From Acidobacteriota bacterium (GTDB lineage Bacteria; Acidobacteriota; Holophagae; Holophagales; Holophagaceae): a DNA stretch of 64,000 nt. The DNA is taken from assembly GCA_016195985.1 (NCBI GenBank), contig JACPYP010000016.1, forward strand, positions 124,001 to 188,000. The letters run 5' to 3'. Positions 9,301 to 17,230 of the stretch are shown here, piece after piece. The position numbers were made by a program, and so were the translations under genes. The notes under the pieces are model-generated. The model was not told the origin of the DNA. It worked only from the letters and a program-made list of their open reading frames with translations, and searched no databases. Position 1 is the first letter of the stretch, and the number at the start of each line of letters is the position of its first letter.

Positions 9301-10503
9301 ATGCCCGCTTACGCATGGAAAGGCAAGAACCGAATGGGGGAGGTCCAGGAAGGCGTCCTGGTTTCCGATTCCCGTGATTCTGCCGCCGCCACCCTGAAAC
9401 GCAATGGCATTGAAGTCATGAACATCCGGGTCATGGCAGCGGAGGGGGGAAAGTCATTCGGGAAGGTTCCGCCGAAGGACTTGGCCATCTTCACCCGCCA
9501 GTTCAGCGTGATGATCGATGCCGGCCTGCCCCTGGTCCAGTGCCTGGAGATTCTGGGCGCCCAGCAGACTCACAAGGGGTTCCAGCGCATCATTGAATCC
9601 GTCCGGGATGATGTAGAGAAGGGTTCCACCCTCCAAGCGGCGCTGTCAAAACACCCGAAAGCCTTTAATGATTTATTTGTGAACATGGTCGGCGCCGGGG
9701 AAAGCGGCGGCATCCTGGACATCATTCTCCAGCGCCTTTCGGGTTACATCGAAAAATCGGTTAAACTCACGGCAAAAGTTAAAAGTGCTATGACTTATCC
9801 CATCGCGGTCATCAGCATCGCCGTCATCGTGGTGATTGTCATCATGGTGAAGGTTATTCCGGTCTTTTCGGCCATGTATTCGGGCCTGGGCAGCAAACTT
9901 CCCTATCCGACCATCGTTTGCATCGCAATCTCTGACGCTATCATTAACTATTGGTGGCTTCTGCTGGGTGCCTTGGCCCTCATTGTGATCGGCCTTCGAC
10001 AGTATTACAAAACTCCCGCGGGCCATCTCCAAATCGATACGCTCATTCTCAAGCTCCCCGTGTTGGGAAACGTGCTTCGAAAGGTCGCGGTGGCTCGATT
10101 CTGTCGGACGCTGGGCACCCTGATCAGTTCTGGTGTGCCGATCCTCGAAGGCATGGACATCACGGCCAAGACCGCAGGCAACCTCGTCATTCAGAATGCC
10201 ATTCTCAAATCCAAGGATGCGGTGGAGCAGGGGCGCAACATCTCTGCGCCCTTGGCCGAAACGAAGGTTTTCCCCCCCATGGTCGTTCAGATGGTGGGAG
10301 TGGGCGAGGCCACGGGCGCCCTGGACGCCATGCTTGCGAAGGTGGCTGATTTCTACGAAGACGAAGTCGACAACGCCGTGGCCAGTCTCACCAGCCTGAT
10401 GGAGCCCATCATGATCGCCATCCTAGGTGGCATCGTGGGATTCATCGTGGTCGCCATGTACATGCCGATCTTTGGTTTGGCGGCCGCTTTCGACAAGAGT
10501 TGA
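9301..10503 (+). CDS. pilC: Type IV pilus inner-membrane platform protein PilC
   Basis: A 400-residue member of the GspF/PilC family, the polytopic inner-membrane protein that couples PilB and PilT to the growing pilus. Two duplicated T2SSF domains are visible, each beginning with a FTRQFSVMIDAGLPL-like or RFCRTLGTLISSGVPI-like segment. Three hydrophobic stretches are seen (about residues 165-190, 210-235 and the C-terminal IMIAILGGIVGFIVVAMYMP). It follows pilT by 71 bases and ends where the pilA promoter begins. Base use is slightly more AT-rich than in pilB and pilT. Confidence 0.95.
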   Translation: MPAYAWKGKNRMGEVQEGVLVSDSRDSAAATLKRNGIEVMNIRVMAAEGGKSFGKVPPKDLAIFTRQFSVMIDAGLPLVQCLEILGAQQTHKGFQRIIESVRDDVEKGSTLQAALSKHPKAFNDLFVNMVGAGESGGILDIILQRLSGYIEKSVKLTAKVKSAMTYPIAVISIAVIVVIVIMVKVIPVFSAMYSGLGSKLPYPTIVCIAISDAIINYWWLLLGALALIVIGLRQYYKTPAGHLQIDTLILKLPVLGNVLRKVAVARFCRTLGTLISSGVPILEGMDITAKTAGNLVIQNAILKSKDAVEQGRNISAPLAETKVFPPMVVQMVGVGEATGALDAMLAKVADFYEDEVDNAVASLTSLMEPIMIAILGGIVGFIVVAMYMPIFGLAAAFDKS

Positions 10504-10509
10504 GGCATC

Positions 10510-10525
10510 TGGCTAGCCAATTGCA
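10510..10525 (+). promoter_or_regulatory. Sigma-54 (-24/-12) promoter of pilA
   Basis: The sequence TGGCTAGCCAATTGCA matches the sigma-54 consensus TGGCACG-N4-TTGCA in the invariant GG and GC with exact spacing. It begins seven bases after the pilC stop. The start of transcription would fall near 10536, just ahead of the GGAGG ribosome site at 10541 and the ATG at 10551. Pilins in many bacteria are driven by RpoN with PilR, which supports the call. Confidence 0.75.
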
Positions 10526-10550
10526 TCTCTTCGGGGTTCGGGAGGACACC

Positions 10551-10970
10551 ATGGGAAGATCATCAAAGGGTTTCACCTTCATTGAGCTGCTGTTGGTAGT
10601 GGTGATCATCGGCCTTCTCGGTGCCATCGCCATTCCTTCCCTGCTTGGGCAGAAAAAGAATGCCGAGCTGGTGGGAGATGCCCAGCAGAACACCAAGTCC
10701 TTGCAAATGATGTTGGAAACGCGCAAGGCGGATACAGGCCTTTATGGAGCTGCCAATGCCAGCGCCGTCTGGGATCCCACAGGCCCAGTCAGCGGAAGCA
10801 CTTCACTGGCGCCTCTCTTTGCCCCAAAGGGAGCCACGCAAATGACTTATACCCTGACAGTGGGCGCCACGGGCCTTACCTATGATTTATCTGTCCGCGA
10901 CAACCGCCCTGGACGCAGCAACAAACTTATCTTCCAGAGCGATGAGACCGGGAGGCAAATCTACCCTTGA
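10551..10970 (+). CDS. pilA: Type IV pilin PilA (prepilin)
   Basis: A 139-residue prepilin. The leader MGRSSKG is followed by the cleavage site G7/F8 and the type III N-terminal helix FTFIELLLVVVIIGLLGAIA with Glu at mature position 5, needed for processing by PilD and for assembly. The mature protein is about 132 residues with a small C-terminal globular part lacking a Cys pair. ATG 10551 is preceded by GGAGG at the right distance. It lies directly after pilC, has its own sigma-54-type promoter and is followed by a strong terminator, so it can be expressed at high level on its own. Two more pilins lie downstream on the other strand, so which one is the major subunit is not certain. Confidence 0.92.
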   Translation: MGRSSKGFTFIELLLVVVIIGLLGAIAIPSLLGQKKNAELVGDAQQNTKSLQMMLETRKADTGLYGAANASAVWDPTGPVSGSTSLAPLFAPKGATQMTYTLTVGATGLTYDLSVRDNRPGRSNKLIFQSDETGRQIYP

Positions 10971-11001
10971 AATGGCTGTGAACCAAGCAACCAATGGAAA
11001 G

Positions 11002-11030
11002 AAAAGGCCCCAATGGATTGGGGCCTTTTT
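11002..11030. terminator. Bidirectional rho-independent terminator after pilA
   Basis: A perfect 13-base stem (11002-11014 with 11017-11029, core AAAAGGCCCCAAT) is followed by T-runs on both strands. It sits between the convergent pilin genes at 10551-10970 (+) and 11055-11492 (-), so it can end both transcripts. Confidence 0.9.
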
Positions 11031-11054
11031 CATGAAGGGTGGAATACGCGGGAC

Positions 11055-11492
11055 CTATTCCACCGGCACCGTAGCAAGGATGGTGACTGCGCTCACGCCC
11101 TTATGCTTGTAATACACGTTGATGACGTTGTGGGTGCTTCCATTGATATCGAGGGCAGTCGTGGCCTTCAGGCCAACTTGACCATCTGTGGGAGCGGAGG
11201 TGTTGATCAGGGCCGTAGATGTGTTCGTGTAGGCGTTCTTGCAGTTTGGGTACTTGAAATTATTGATAGACGTTGAGATATAGGTGATGACACGAGCTGT
11301 GCTGGCATTGTTCATCAGTTTGGCCGCGCCTGTGATCTCTGAAACCACGGCCTGGGCAGTCGCTTCTGTGGCCTTTTGCTTGGCCTTGTCGCGCTGCCCG
11401 AGCAAAGCGGGGATCGCGATGGCGGAAATGATGCCAATGATGGCAAGCACGAGCAACAGCTCGATCAGGGTGAATCCGGATTGACGTTTCAT
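11055..11492 (-). CDS. Type IV pilin-like protein (second PilA)
   Basis: A 145-residue prepilin with leader MKRQSG, cleavage site G6/F7 and helix FTLIELLLVLAIIGIISAIA, with Glu at +5. The first 35 mature residues are nearly identical to those of the pilin at 13578-14036 but the C-terminal domains differ. The globular part is rich in Thr, Ser and Asn, suitable for surface exposure or glycosylation (inference). Two Cys are absent except C87-region NCKN. It has its own sigma-54-like promoter at 11538-11553 and shares the bidirectional terminator with pilA. Base composition is clearly more AT-rich than in the pilBTC genes. Confidence 0.9.
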   Translation of the reverse strand: MKRQSGFTLIELLLVLAIIGIISAIAIPALLGQRDKAKQKATEATAQAVVSEITGAAKLMNNASTARVITYISTSINNFKYPNCKNAYTNTSTALINTSAPTDGQVGLKATTALDINGSTHNVINVYYKHKGVSAVTILATVPVE

Positions 11493-11537
11493 GAAGCCTC
11501 CGAAATATGGATGGGTAAAACCCGTGGTAATTCACAA

Positions 11538-11553
11538 TGCAAAATGCGTGTCA
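11538..11553 (-). promoter_or_regulatory. Sigma-54-like promoter of the second pilin gene
   Basis: On the minus strand the sequence is TGACACGCATTTTGCA, a perfect TTGCA -12 element and a -24 element with one mismatch (GG to GA), at exact consensus spacing. It overlaps the stop codon of the upstream enzyme gene by three bases. The ribosome site GGAGG lies about 30 bases downstream, before the ATG at 11492. Confidence 0.65.
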
Positions 11554-13509
11554 TTTCCCGTCTAGCCATGGGCCTGCTTTTTTTGCATGGTAATCCTTTA
11601 AGATGGATTCAATCGAGGCAGCTGAAATTTCCTCTGGATTGCCATTAATGGCGTAACCTGCATACGAAACTTTTAGGTACTTACCGTCCCCAATCGGGTT
11701 CAGAGTGATGGTTTGGTCCGGGAGAATGTACGCCCAAGAAAGGTCCTTTACTGTCCGAAAATCCTGGGGGGTGTCCATGAACCACAACCCGGAAAAGCTA
11801 AGATAAGTATTGTTAATATAATCTTTAGGTTTAATTCCGGCTCCTTCTATTCCGCCCTGCTCTCGGGTCTCCTTGGATTGTGTGTGTACGGCTTGCACGG
11901 TTGGAAAAGAAATCAGCCAACCGACCGAACCAGTCCGAGTCAATTGCAGTTGATCATTCCCCTGTACCCACCTTCCCAGATCATCCCGTAAGTCCAACCA
12001 TGAATAAATATCATTGGAATTCAGATTGGCTTTTGTTTGCCCAAATGGGTGTAGGGGTACTTTCAATGTTTCCGGCGTCAATGTGAATCCATGGATGCCG
12101 GTCAAATAGGACACAAGTGTGCCCTCAGGCGTTATCACTGGGACGAACTCTTCACCATGATCTGAGGTAACTACACCAGATAGCTTAGGGTATTTAACTT
12201 CCCATTGTTTGAGCATGGGATCGAGATCCTTGAGAATCCTCGTGGCGCGGATCCTATAGTGATTAATGGGATTTGCTCTGCCGCCTTGTCTATGGAAGTG
12301 GTCCTGCTCTGCTTGCTCCATACCTTGATAGGGCTGGTAGGAGTAGGCCGTGTGAAAGAGCCAGCGCCAGGGCCGAAGTACCTGGATTTCGTCTCGTCGC
12401 AGAAAAAAGGGGGCGTGCATCTGGCATGTGTGGGCGCTTACCCACTGATGGTGCTCAAGCGCGCGGTCCACTTCTCTGAAAAAAGAACGATCATCGGACC
12501 AAGGGTTGGTGGTTTCGATATAACTTAAATAGTTTTCAACCCAACTATATACGGGCCAGCAACTACCCGCACCAACGGTAAAGAAATGCTTCCAACCTCC
12601 ACTGGGCTCATATACCTCATCGAAAGGCGTTTGAGTAAGTAAAAAACTGAGGGTGGTGGAGTCGTCGATCAAAAAAATGCTGTTGATTCCATTGGTTTTG
12701 GCTGCGTTCAGGAGGCCCGGTTTCTTGGGCGTCATGTATTCATCTTTGAATGGGATGACAAGATGGTATTTGAAAGAATCAGGATCCTCTCCCAGCAACA
12801 TGTTCCATGCGAGACGAGTTGCTGGAACCGCCACCACCGGTTGGCATCCGCCAGGGGCCTTCCAGTTCGGCATAGCGCTCTCGGTAAGATCCTGCCTCAG
12901 TCCATCAATCCCAATCACCAACAAGCGTCGCTCTTCGCTGGATACGTTTGCAGATCTGGGTGCCAAGCGCCGGAAAAAATCATGCGGCACGTGTAGCAGC
13001 AACAATATAGTCAATGCTGCGCCGACAAGCCTCCAAATGCTATTTATACGCGACTTAAATCCTTTCGCGCTTGCCCATATTCCACCCAGAAGAAGCAACG
13101 CAAGCACTAGTCCGATTGGGAGTCGATTTAGGCCTTGTACCGTCCCGAGGGTTCCTGGAACGTCTAGGAACAGGAGCCCATGAATCCATAGGAGGGATCC
13201 TAGTCCAACCCAAAGACCAGGCTTGAATCCAAGGAGTTGTTCCATGGAGGATTTAACGCCAACCCTTTGCCAAAGAAAGAAAATAAGCCCGCTCATTACA
13301 CCAACGGTTAGATAGGCAAGTAGAGCGAGTAAGGCCCACTCGGCCACGGCTTTCAGCATGACGCCGGAGTAGCTTAGGTTTGGAAGAAATGGATGGGGTG
13401 TTTTCCCGGCCATGATTAGGAAGCGAACTCCCAGGGTGATCCAGGCCATGAACCAGACAGAGAGAATGCCTACCAGCCAGGCCAGTCGTGCCAAAAGTCT
13501 CTGTCGCAT
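11551..13509 (-). CDS. Membrane protein with C-terminal sulfatase/alkaline-phosphatase-fold domain
   Basis: A 652-residue protein. About five hydrophobic segments lie within residues 1-175. The soluble part carries the metal-site pattern of the alkaline phosphatase superfamily: IGIDGLRQD (D202), a probable Thr nucleophile in VPATRLAW (T231), a His in QMHAPF (H365) and the SDHGEEF signature (D450, H451). Relatives include sulfatases and phosphoethanolamine or phosphoglycerol transferases that modify surface glycans and pilins; the exact reaction is unknown. The catalytic domain is predicted to face the periplasm. It lies between two pilin genes, follows a terminator, and has a run of ten G just upstream of its ATG. 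It is visibly lower in GC than its neighbours, suggesting acquisition. Confidence 0.85.
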   Translation of the reverse strand: MRQRLLARLAWLVGILSVWFMAWITLGVRFLIMAGKTPHPFLPNLSYSGVMLKAVAEWALLALLAYLTVGVMSGLIFFLWQRVGVKSSMEQLLGFKPGLWVGLGSLLWIHGLLFLDVPGTLGTVQGLNRLPIGLVLALLLLGGIWASAKGFKSRINSIWRLVGAALTILLLLHVPHDFFRRLAPRSANVSSEERRLLVIGIDGLRQDLTESAMPNWKAPGGCQPVVAVPATRLAWNMLLGEDPDSFKYHLVIPFKDEYMTPKKPGLLNAAKTNGINSIFLIDDSTTLSFLLTQTPFDEVYEPSGGWKHFFTVGAGSCWPVYSWVENYLSYIETTNPWSDDRSFFREVDRALEHHQWVSAHTCQMHAPFFLRRDEIQVLRPWRWLFHTAYSYQPYQGMEQAEQDHFHRQGGRANPINHYRIRATRILKDLDPMLKQWEVKYPKLSGVVTSDHGEEFVPVITPEGTLVSYLTGIHGFTLTPETLKVPLHPFGQTKANLNSNDIYSWLDLRDDLGRWVQGNDQLQLTRTGSVGWLISFPTVQAVHTQSKETREQGGIEGAGIKPKDYINNTYLSFSGLWFMDTPQDFRTVKDLSWAYILPDQTITLNPIGDGKYLKVSYAGYAINGNPEEISAASIESILKDYHAKKAGPWLDGK

Positions 13510-13513
13510 GCCA

Positions 13514-13531
13514 CCCCCCCCCCAAAAAAAA
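13514..13531 (-). repeat. Homopolymer tract G10 (with T8) abutting a start codon
   Basis: On the plus strand ten C (13514-13523) are followed by eight A (13524-13531). Read on the minus strand this is T8 then G10, then TGGC and the ATG of the membrane enzyme at 13509. The T8 doubles as the T-run of the upstream pilin terminator; the G10 occupies the ribosome-binding position. Long G tracts are classic slippage sites for phase variation, which is inferred here. Confidence 0.7.
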
Positions 13532-13554
13532 CGCCCCCAGCAGTGCGGGGGGCG
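13523..13554 (-). terminator. Rho-independent terminator of the third pilin gene
   Basis: On the minus strand a GC-only stem (CGCCCCC at 13532-13538 paired with 13548-13554) is followed by eight T. It lies 24 bases after the stop of the pilin at 13578-14036 and directly upstream of the membrane enzyme, so that enzyme may depend on read-through. Confidence 0.85.
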
Positions 13555-13577
13555 CTCAAATGAATTCAGACTATTGT

Positions 13578-14036
13578 TTAATCGAGAGCAACGACCTTGG
13601 TGACCTTCGGCGTGGTGGTGCCATCCTTATAGGTAGCCGTTACGACCACTGCAGGGTAGGTTTTGCTGGTTGCCGGGTCAGAGTAGGTGCTGTTGGCCGT
13701 CAGATAAACCAATCCGAGAGTTGTGCCTGCGGCTGCAGCAGTATAGGGAGCCGTGCTTCCTCCATAGGGGTTCTTGGCGGCAGGAAAGTTATAATTGCTC
13801 AGCTTGAGGACGGCGGTAACCACCGCTGCGGCGGTCGGGGTGGTGCCAGTCTGGCGCAAATCATCATTTACGCGAGCCAACTCGCCGGCGATATTGGCGA
13901 CCATGCTCTGAGTGGCCTTGGCCTTGGCCTTCTCGCGCTGACCCAGAAGGGCCGGGATGGCGATGGCGGCAATGATACCGATGATTGCGAGCACGAGCAG
14001 CAGCTCGATGAGGGTGAAGCCGGATTGCTTCTTCAT
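13578..14036 (-). CDS. Type IV pilin-like protein (third PilA)
   Basis: A 152-residue prepilin with leader MKKQSG, cleavage site G6/F7 and helix FTLIELLLVLAIIGIIAAIA, with Glu at +5. The ATG at 14036 is preceded by AAGGAGA; the frame is open further upstream but that part does not resemble a leader. The mature C-terminal domain is rich in Thr, Ala and Tyr and lacks a Cys pair. It shares the N-terminal segment, including ALLGQREKAK, with the pilin at 11055-11492, so the two are probable duplicates with divergent heads. A sigma-54-like promoter lies upstream and a terminator downstream. Confidence 0.92.
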   Translation of the reverse strand: MKKQSGFTLIELLLVLAIIGIIAAIAIPALLGQREKAKAKATQSMVANIAGELARVNDDLRQTGTTPTAAAVVTAVLKLSNYNFPAAKNPYGGSTAPYTAAAAGTTLGLVYLTANSTYSDPATSKTYPAVVVTATYKDGTTTPKVTKVVALD

Positions 14037-14406
14037 GGGCGTCTCCTTGGGAATGGGCCGAGGCAGGAACATCAAGTCTCGTGCCAGATGGAATTCGAGT
14101 TCTAAGATGAACAACTCGGCTCTGAATGACAAGGGGTTTATCCGATTTGATGGTGGCTGCCTGGCCTGGATCGTTTGACTACTGACCCAACGCGGCGGAC
14201 AAGTGACGGGCAAGGGCAGGTTGGCCGAAGGGGCTTTCGTCACCCCTCGGAGGCCATTCGGTCGTTGGCCAGAATTTCCTTGGAATCAAATCCACCAATC
14301 CGACCCCTTGGTGAATCGGGAGATCCGGGCATGATTGATTTCGTTTTCGGGGCCGCGTCCGACTGACCCCCGAGTTGTTTTGCGTAGAATGTTGAAAGGG
14401 AAGGGT
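14037..14406. other. Gene-free divergent regulatory region
   Basis: The 370 bases separate the third pilin (minus) from the glycan cluster (plus). The minus strand holds the sigma-54-like site at 14071-14086. On the plus strand TAGAAT at 14385-14390 with CTGACC about 16 bases upstream is a weak sigma-70-like candidate for the aminotransferase gene. Space for upstream activator sites is ample, but I see no clear operator, RNA gene or reading frame. Confidence 0.6.
14071..14086 (-). promoter_or_regulatory. Sigma-54-like promoter of the third pilin gene
   Basis: On the minus strand TGGCACGAGACTTGAT has a perfect -24 element (TGGCACG) and correct spacing, with one mismatch in the -12 element (TTGAT for TTGCA). 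Transcription would begin near 14060, giving a short leader with the AAGGAGA ribosome site before ATG 14036. Confidence 0.6.
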
Positions 14407-15519
14407 ATGAGCCAGGGGAAGCCAATCTATGTCACCCAGCCCCATCTCCCCCCTTTGGAGGAATTCATTCCCTACCTGGAGGAGATCTGGGAGAGGAAAA
14501 TTCTGACCAACGGAGGGCCCTTCCACCAAAAACTGGAACGAGCCCTCTCCGAATACCTCGGGGTGGGCCACATCGCCCTGTTCACCAACGGCACGATTGC
14601 CTTGGTGACGGCATTGCAAGCCCTTCGGATCACTGGCGAGGTGATCACCACTCCTTACTCCTTCGTGGCCACGGCTCATTCCCTGCTGTGGAACGGGATC
14701 AAGCCGGTCTTTGTGGACGTGGACCCGAAGACGCTCAACCTCGATCCTTCCAAGATCGAGGCGGCGATCACGCCTCAGACCACGGCCATCATGCCGGTGC
14801 ATTGCTATGGCCACCCATGCGACGTGGAGGCCATCCAGAAGATCGCCGACAACTACAACCTTAAGATCGTCTACGATGCCGCACACGCGTTCGGCGTTCA
14901 GGACGCCAACGGGAGCATTCTCCGGTACGGAGACCTGTCCGTGTTGAGTTTCCACGCAACGAAGGTCTTCAACACTTTTGAAGGGGGTGCCATCGTTTGC
15001 CCTGACGAAAAGACCAAGATCCGGATTGACCATCTCAAGAATTTCGGCCACGTGGGCGAGGTTACCGTGGTCGCGCCGGGTATCAACGGAAAGATGAGTG
15101 AGTTCAACGCTGCTCTAGGACTGCTGCAACTCAAGCATATCGATCAGGCCATCGAGAACCGGAAGCGGATCGATGCTGCCTACCGGAAGAGGCTTGAACC
15201 GGTGAGGGGAATTCGTTGCCTGGGCGATGCAGGGGAACGGAGAGCCAACCATGCTTATTTCCCGATCATGGTGGAATCAGAATTTGCCATTAGCCGTGAT
15301 GCGCTCTACCAGAGGCTGAAGGATCACGGTATCCATCCTCGCAAGTATTTCTATCCCCTGATTTCAGAGTTCCCGATGTACCGCAGCCTGCTTTCGGCTC
15401 GGCCCGAGAATCTCCCAGTGGCTTCGGTCGCCTCTCAGCAAGTGCTGTGTTTGCCCATCTATGCTGACCTGGATGCTTCTGTGGTGGATAGGATTACCGA
15501 TCTCATTCTGGCGCCCTGA
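14407..15519 (+). CDS. DegT/DnrJ/EryC1-family PLP sugar aminotransferase
   Basis: A 370-residue enzyme of the family that transfers an amino group (usually from Glu) to keto-sugar nucleotides, making amino sugars for O-antigen or protein glycans. K186 in SFHATKVFN is the predicted PLP Schiff-base lysine, and D157 in VYDAAHAFG the ring-nitrogen contact; NFGHVG is the usual loop that follows. ATG 14407 follows AAAGGGA. It heads a tightly packed plus-strand cluster up to gtrA at 20770. The substrate cannot be told from sequence. Confidence 0.9.
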   Translation: MSQGKPIYVTQPHLPPLEEFIPYLEEIWERKILTNGGPFHQKLERALSEYLGVGHIALFTNGTIALVTALQALRITGEVITTPYSFVATAHSLLWNGIKPVFVDVDPKTLNLDPSKIEAAITPQTTAIMPVHCYGHPCDVEAIQKIADNYNLKIVYDAAHAFGVQDANGSILRYGDLSVLSFHATKVFNTFEGGAIVCPDEKTKIRIDHLKNFGHVGEVTVVAPGINGKMSEFNAALGLLQLKHIDQAIENRKRIDAAYRKRLEPVRGIRCLGDAGERRANHAYFPIMVESEFAISRDALYQRLKDHGIHPRKYFYPLISEFPMYRSLLSARPENLPVASVASQQVLCLPIYADLDASVVDRITDLILAP

Positions 15520-15554
15520 GCCATGTCTAGCCTCCCAATCGCTTCGGCGGGTCC

Positions 15555-16253
15555 ATGAGAACTGCGATCATGCAGCCTTATTTCCTGCCCTACATCGGCT
15601 ATTTCCAGCTAATCGCGGCGGTCGATTTGTTCATCGTGTACGACAACATCAAGTACACGAAGAAAGGCTGGATCAATCGGAATCGACTGCTGCGGAACGG
15701 AGCCGATTCCGTATTCTCCCTGCCCTTGAAAGCCGCTCCGGATCATCTGGATGTACGGGAACGGAGGCTGGCGGAGGGATTCCGCCCAGACAAGTTGCTT
15801 AACCAGTTCAAGGAGGCCTACCGTCGAGCGCCGTACTTCGATCAGGCTTTTCCCATGCTAGAGGAAATTCTCGGTTTTGGAGACCCCAACCTGTTTGCCT
15901 TCCTTCGCCATTCGATCCAAAAAACATGTGGATACTTGGGTATTGCTACTGAGATCCGGACCTCTTCGGACATTGGCATCGACCACGGGCTGAGGGGCCA
16001 GGAGAAAGTGATCGCCCTATGTGAGGCAGTGGGCGCAACGATCTACGTAAACCCCATTGGTGGGACGGAGCTCTACGGTCGAGAAGCTTTTCAGACGCGG
16101 GGGATCGATCTAAGGTTTCTCCGGGCGCTTCCGGGTGACTACGTGCAGTTCGAAAACGACTTCGTACCTTGGCTATCCATCATTGATTTGATGATGTTCA
16201 ATTCTGTAAATGATCTGAAAACTCGATGGCTCGTCCAATTTGAACTAACCTAG
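15555..16253 (+). CDS. WbqC-like family protein
   Basis: A 232-residue protein with the hallmark N-terminus IMQPYFLPYIGYFQLI, followed by YDNIKYTKKGWINRNR, which matches the WbqC-like family found in O-antigen and glycan clusters. Members often sit next to aminotransferases of the DegT type and are suspected acyl- or amino-acyl transferases on amino sugars, but the biochemical role is not firmly established. It lies 35 bases after the aminotransferase gene and three bases before the next gene, so it belongs to the same transcript. No membrane segment is visible. Confidence 0.88.
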   Translation: MRTAIMQPYFLPYIGYFQLIAAVDLFIVYDNIKYTKKGWINRNRLLRNGADSVFSLPLKAAPDHLDVRERRLAEGFRPDKLLNQFKEAYRRAPYFDQAFPMLEEILGFGDPNLFAFLRHSIQKTCGYLGIATEIRTSSDIGIDHGLRGQEKVIALCEAVGATIYVNPIGGTELYGREAFQTRGIDLRFLRALPGDYVQFENDFVPWLSIIDLMMFNSVNDLKTRWLVQFELT

Positions 16254-16256
16254 GCC

Positions 16257-17219
16257 ATGTTCGAATGGAAGAAGCTCGGAAAAATCTTCACTCCACAGGC
16301 AGTTCAGGGACCGGCTTGGCTGTCTGAATTCGCCCAGGCGCCTTCCAGCCTGCTGTTCGATGATTTCGTGCGGATCTACTTCTCCTGCCGTCCGCCAGCG
16401 GATGATCAGGGGCAATACGTCAGCCGGTCCGCCTTCGTTGATCTGGACCGCACCGACCTTCCAAAAGTGCGGGCCGTTGCTGCGGAACCGATTCTGGCCC
16501 TCGGTGGGCTGGGGGAGTTTGACGAATTCGGGACCTACCCGGTGTCCGTCATCCGCACAGGGGAAGATGTGCGGGCCTACTATGCGGGGTGGACCCGTTG
16601 CGAATCAGTGCCATTCAACGTGGCGATCGGCATGGCTGTTAGTCGCGACAATGGAAGGACATTCAAGAAGGTTGGCTCGGGGCCGATTCTGCCATATTCT
16701 CCAGACGAGCCATTCGTGATGAGCGGGCCGAAAGTCAGGATCTACGGTGGCGTTTGGTACCTCTGGTATATCGCCGGGCGGAAGTGGAAGGTCGTGGATG
16801 GTCGTGCCGAGCCGGTCTACAAGATCCGGATGGCGACCTCGGATGACGGGTTTCGCTGGGTGAAGCTGCACCGTGACCTCATTGAAAGCCGGGTGGAGGA
16901 GGACGAGGCCCAGGCCAGTCCTGACGTGATTTTCGCCAATGGGAAGTACCATATGTTCTTCTGCTACCGCCACAGTTGCCACTACCGGAGCAAGGAGAAG
17001 GGGTACCGCATCGGTTACGCGTCTAGCACGAACCTGCTCGATTGGGTAAGGGATGACACAAAGGCCGGCATTGATGTCTCTGAGCATGGTTGGGACTCAG
17101 AAATGATCAGCTATCCGCACGTCTTCGAGGTGGATGGCAGAACCTACCTGGCCTACCTCGGGAACCAGGTGGGCCGAGAGGGATTCGGCCTTGCTGAACT
17201 TCAGGGTTTGTTGGCGTAG
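16257..17219 (+). CDS. Five-bladed beta-propeller protein (GH43/GH32-like fold), copy 1
   Basis: A 320-residue protein with repeated aromatic beta-strand motifs (VRIYFSCRP, AYYAGWTR, VWYLWYIAG, KYHMFFCYRHS, GYRIGYASS, RTYLAYLGNQ) typical of five-bladed propellers of the GH43/GH32/GH130-like group. There is no signal peptide, so it is probably cytoplasmic and acts on a sugar or nucleotide-sugar intermediate (inference). The next gene is a clear paralogue. I cannot assign catalytic acids with confidence. Confidence 0.75.
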   Translation: MFEWKKLGKIFTPQAVQGPAWLSEFAQAPSSLLFDDFVRIYFSCRPPADDQGQYVSRSAFVDLDRTDLPKVRAVAAEPILALGGLGEFDEFGTYPVSVIRTGEDVRAYYAGWTRCESVPFNVAIGMAVSRDNGRTFKKVGSGPILPYSPDEPFVMSGPKVRIYGGVWYLWYIAGRKWKVVDGRAEPVYKIRMATSDDGFRWVKLHRDLIESRVEEDEAQASPDVIFANGKYHMFFCYRHSCHYRSKEKGYRIGYASSTNLLDWVRDDTKAGIDVSEHGWDSEMISYPHVFEVDGRTYLAYLGNQVGREGFGLAELQGLLA

Positions 17220-17230
17220 GAGAAACCCGG

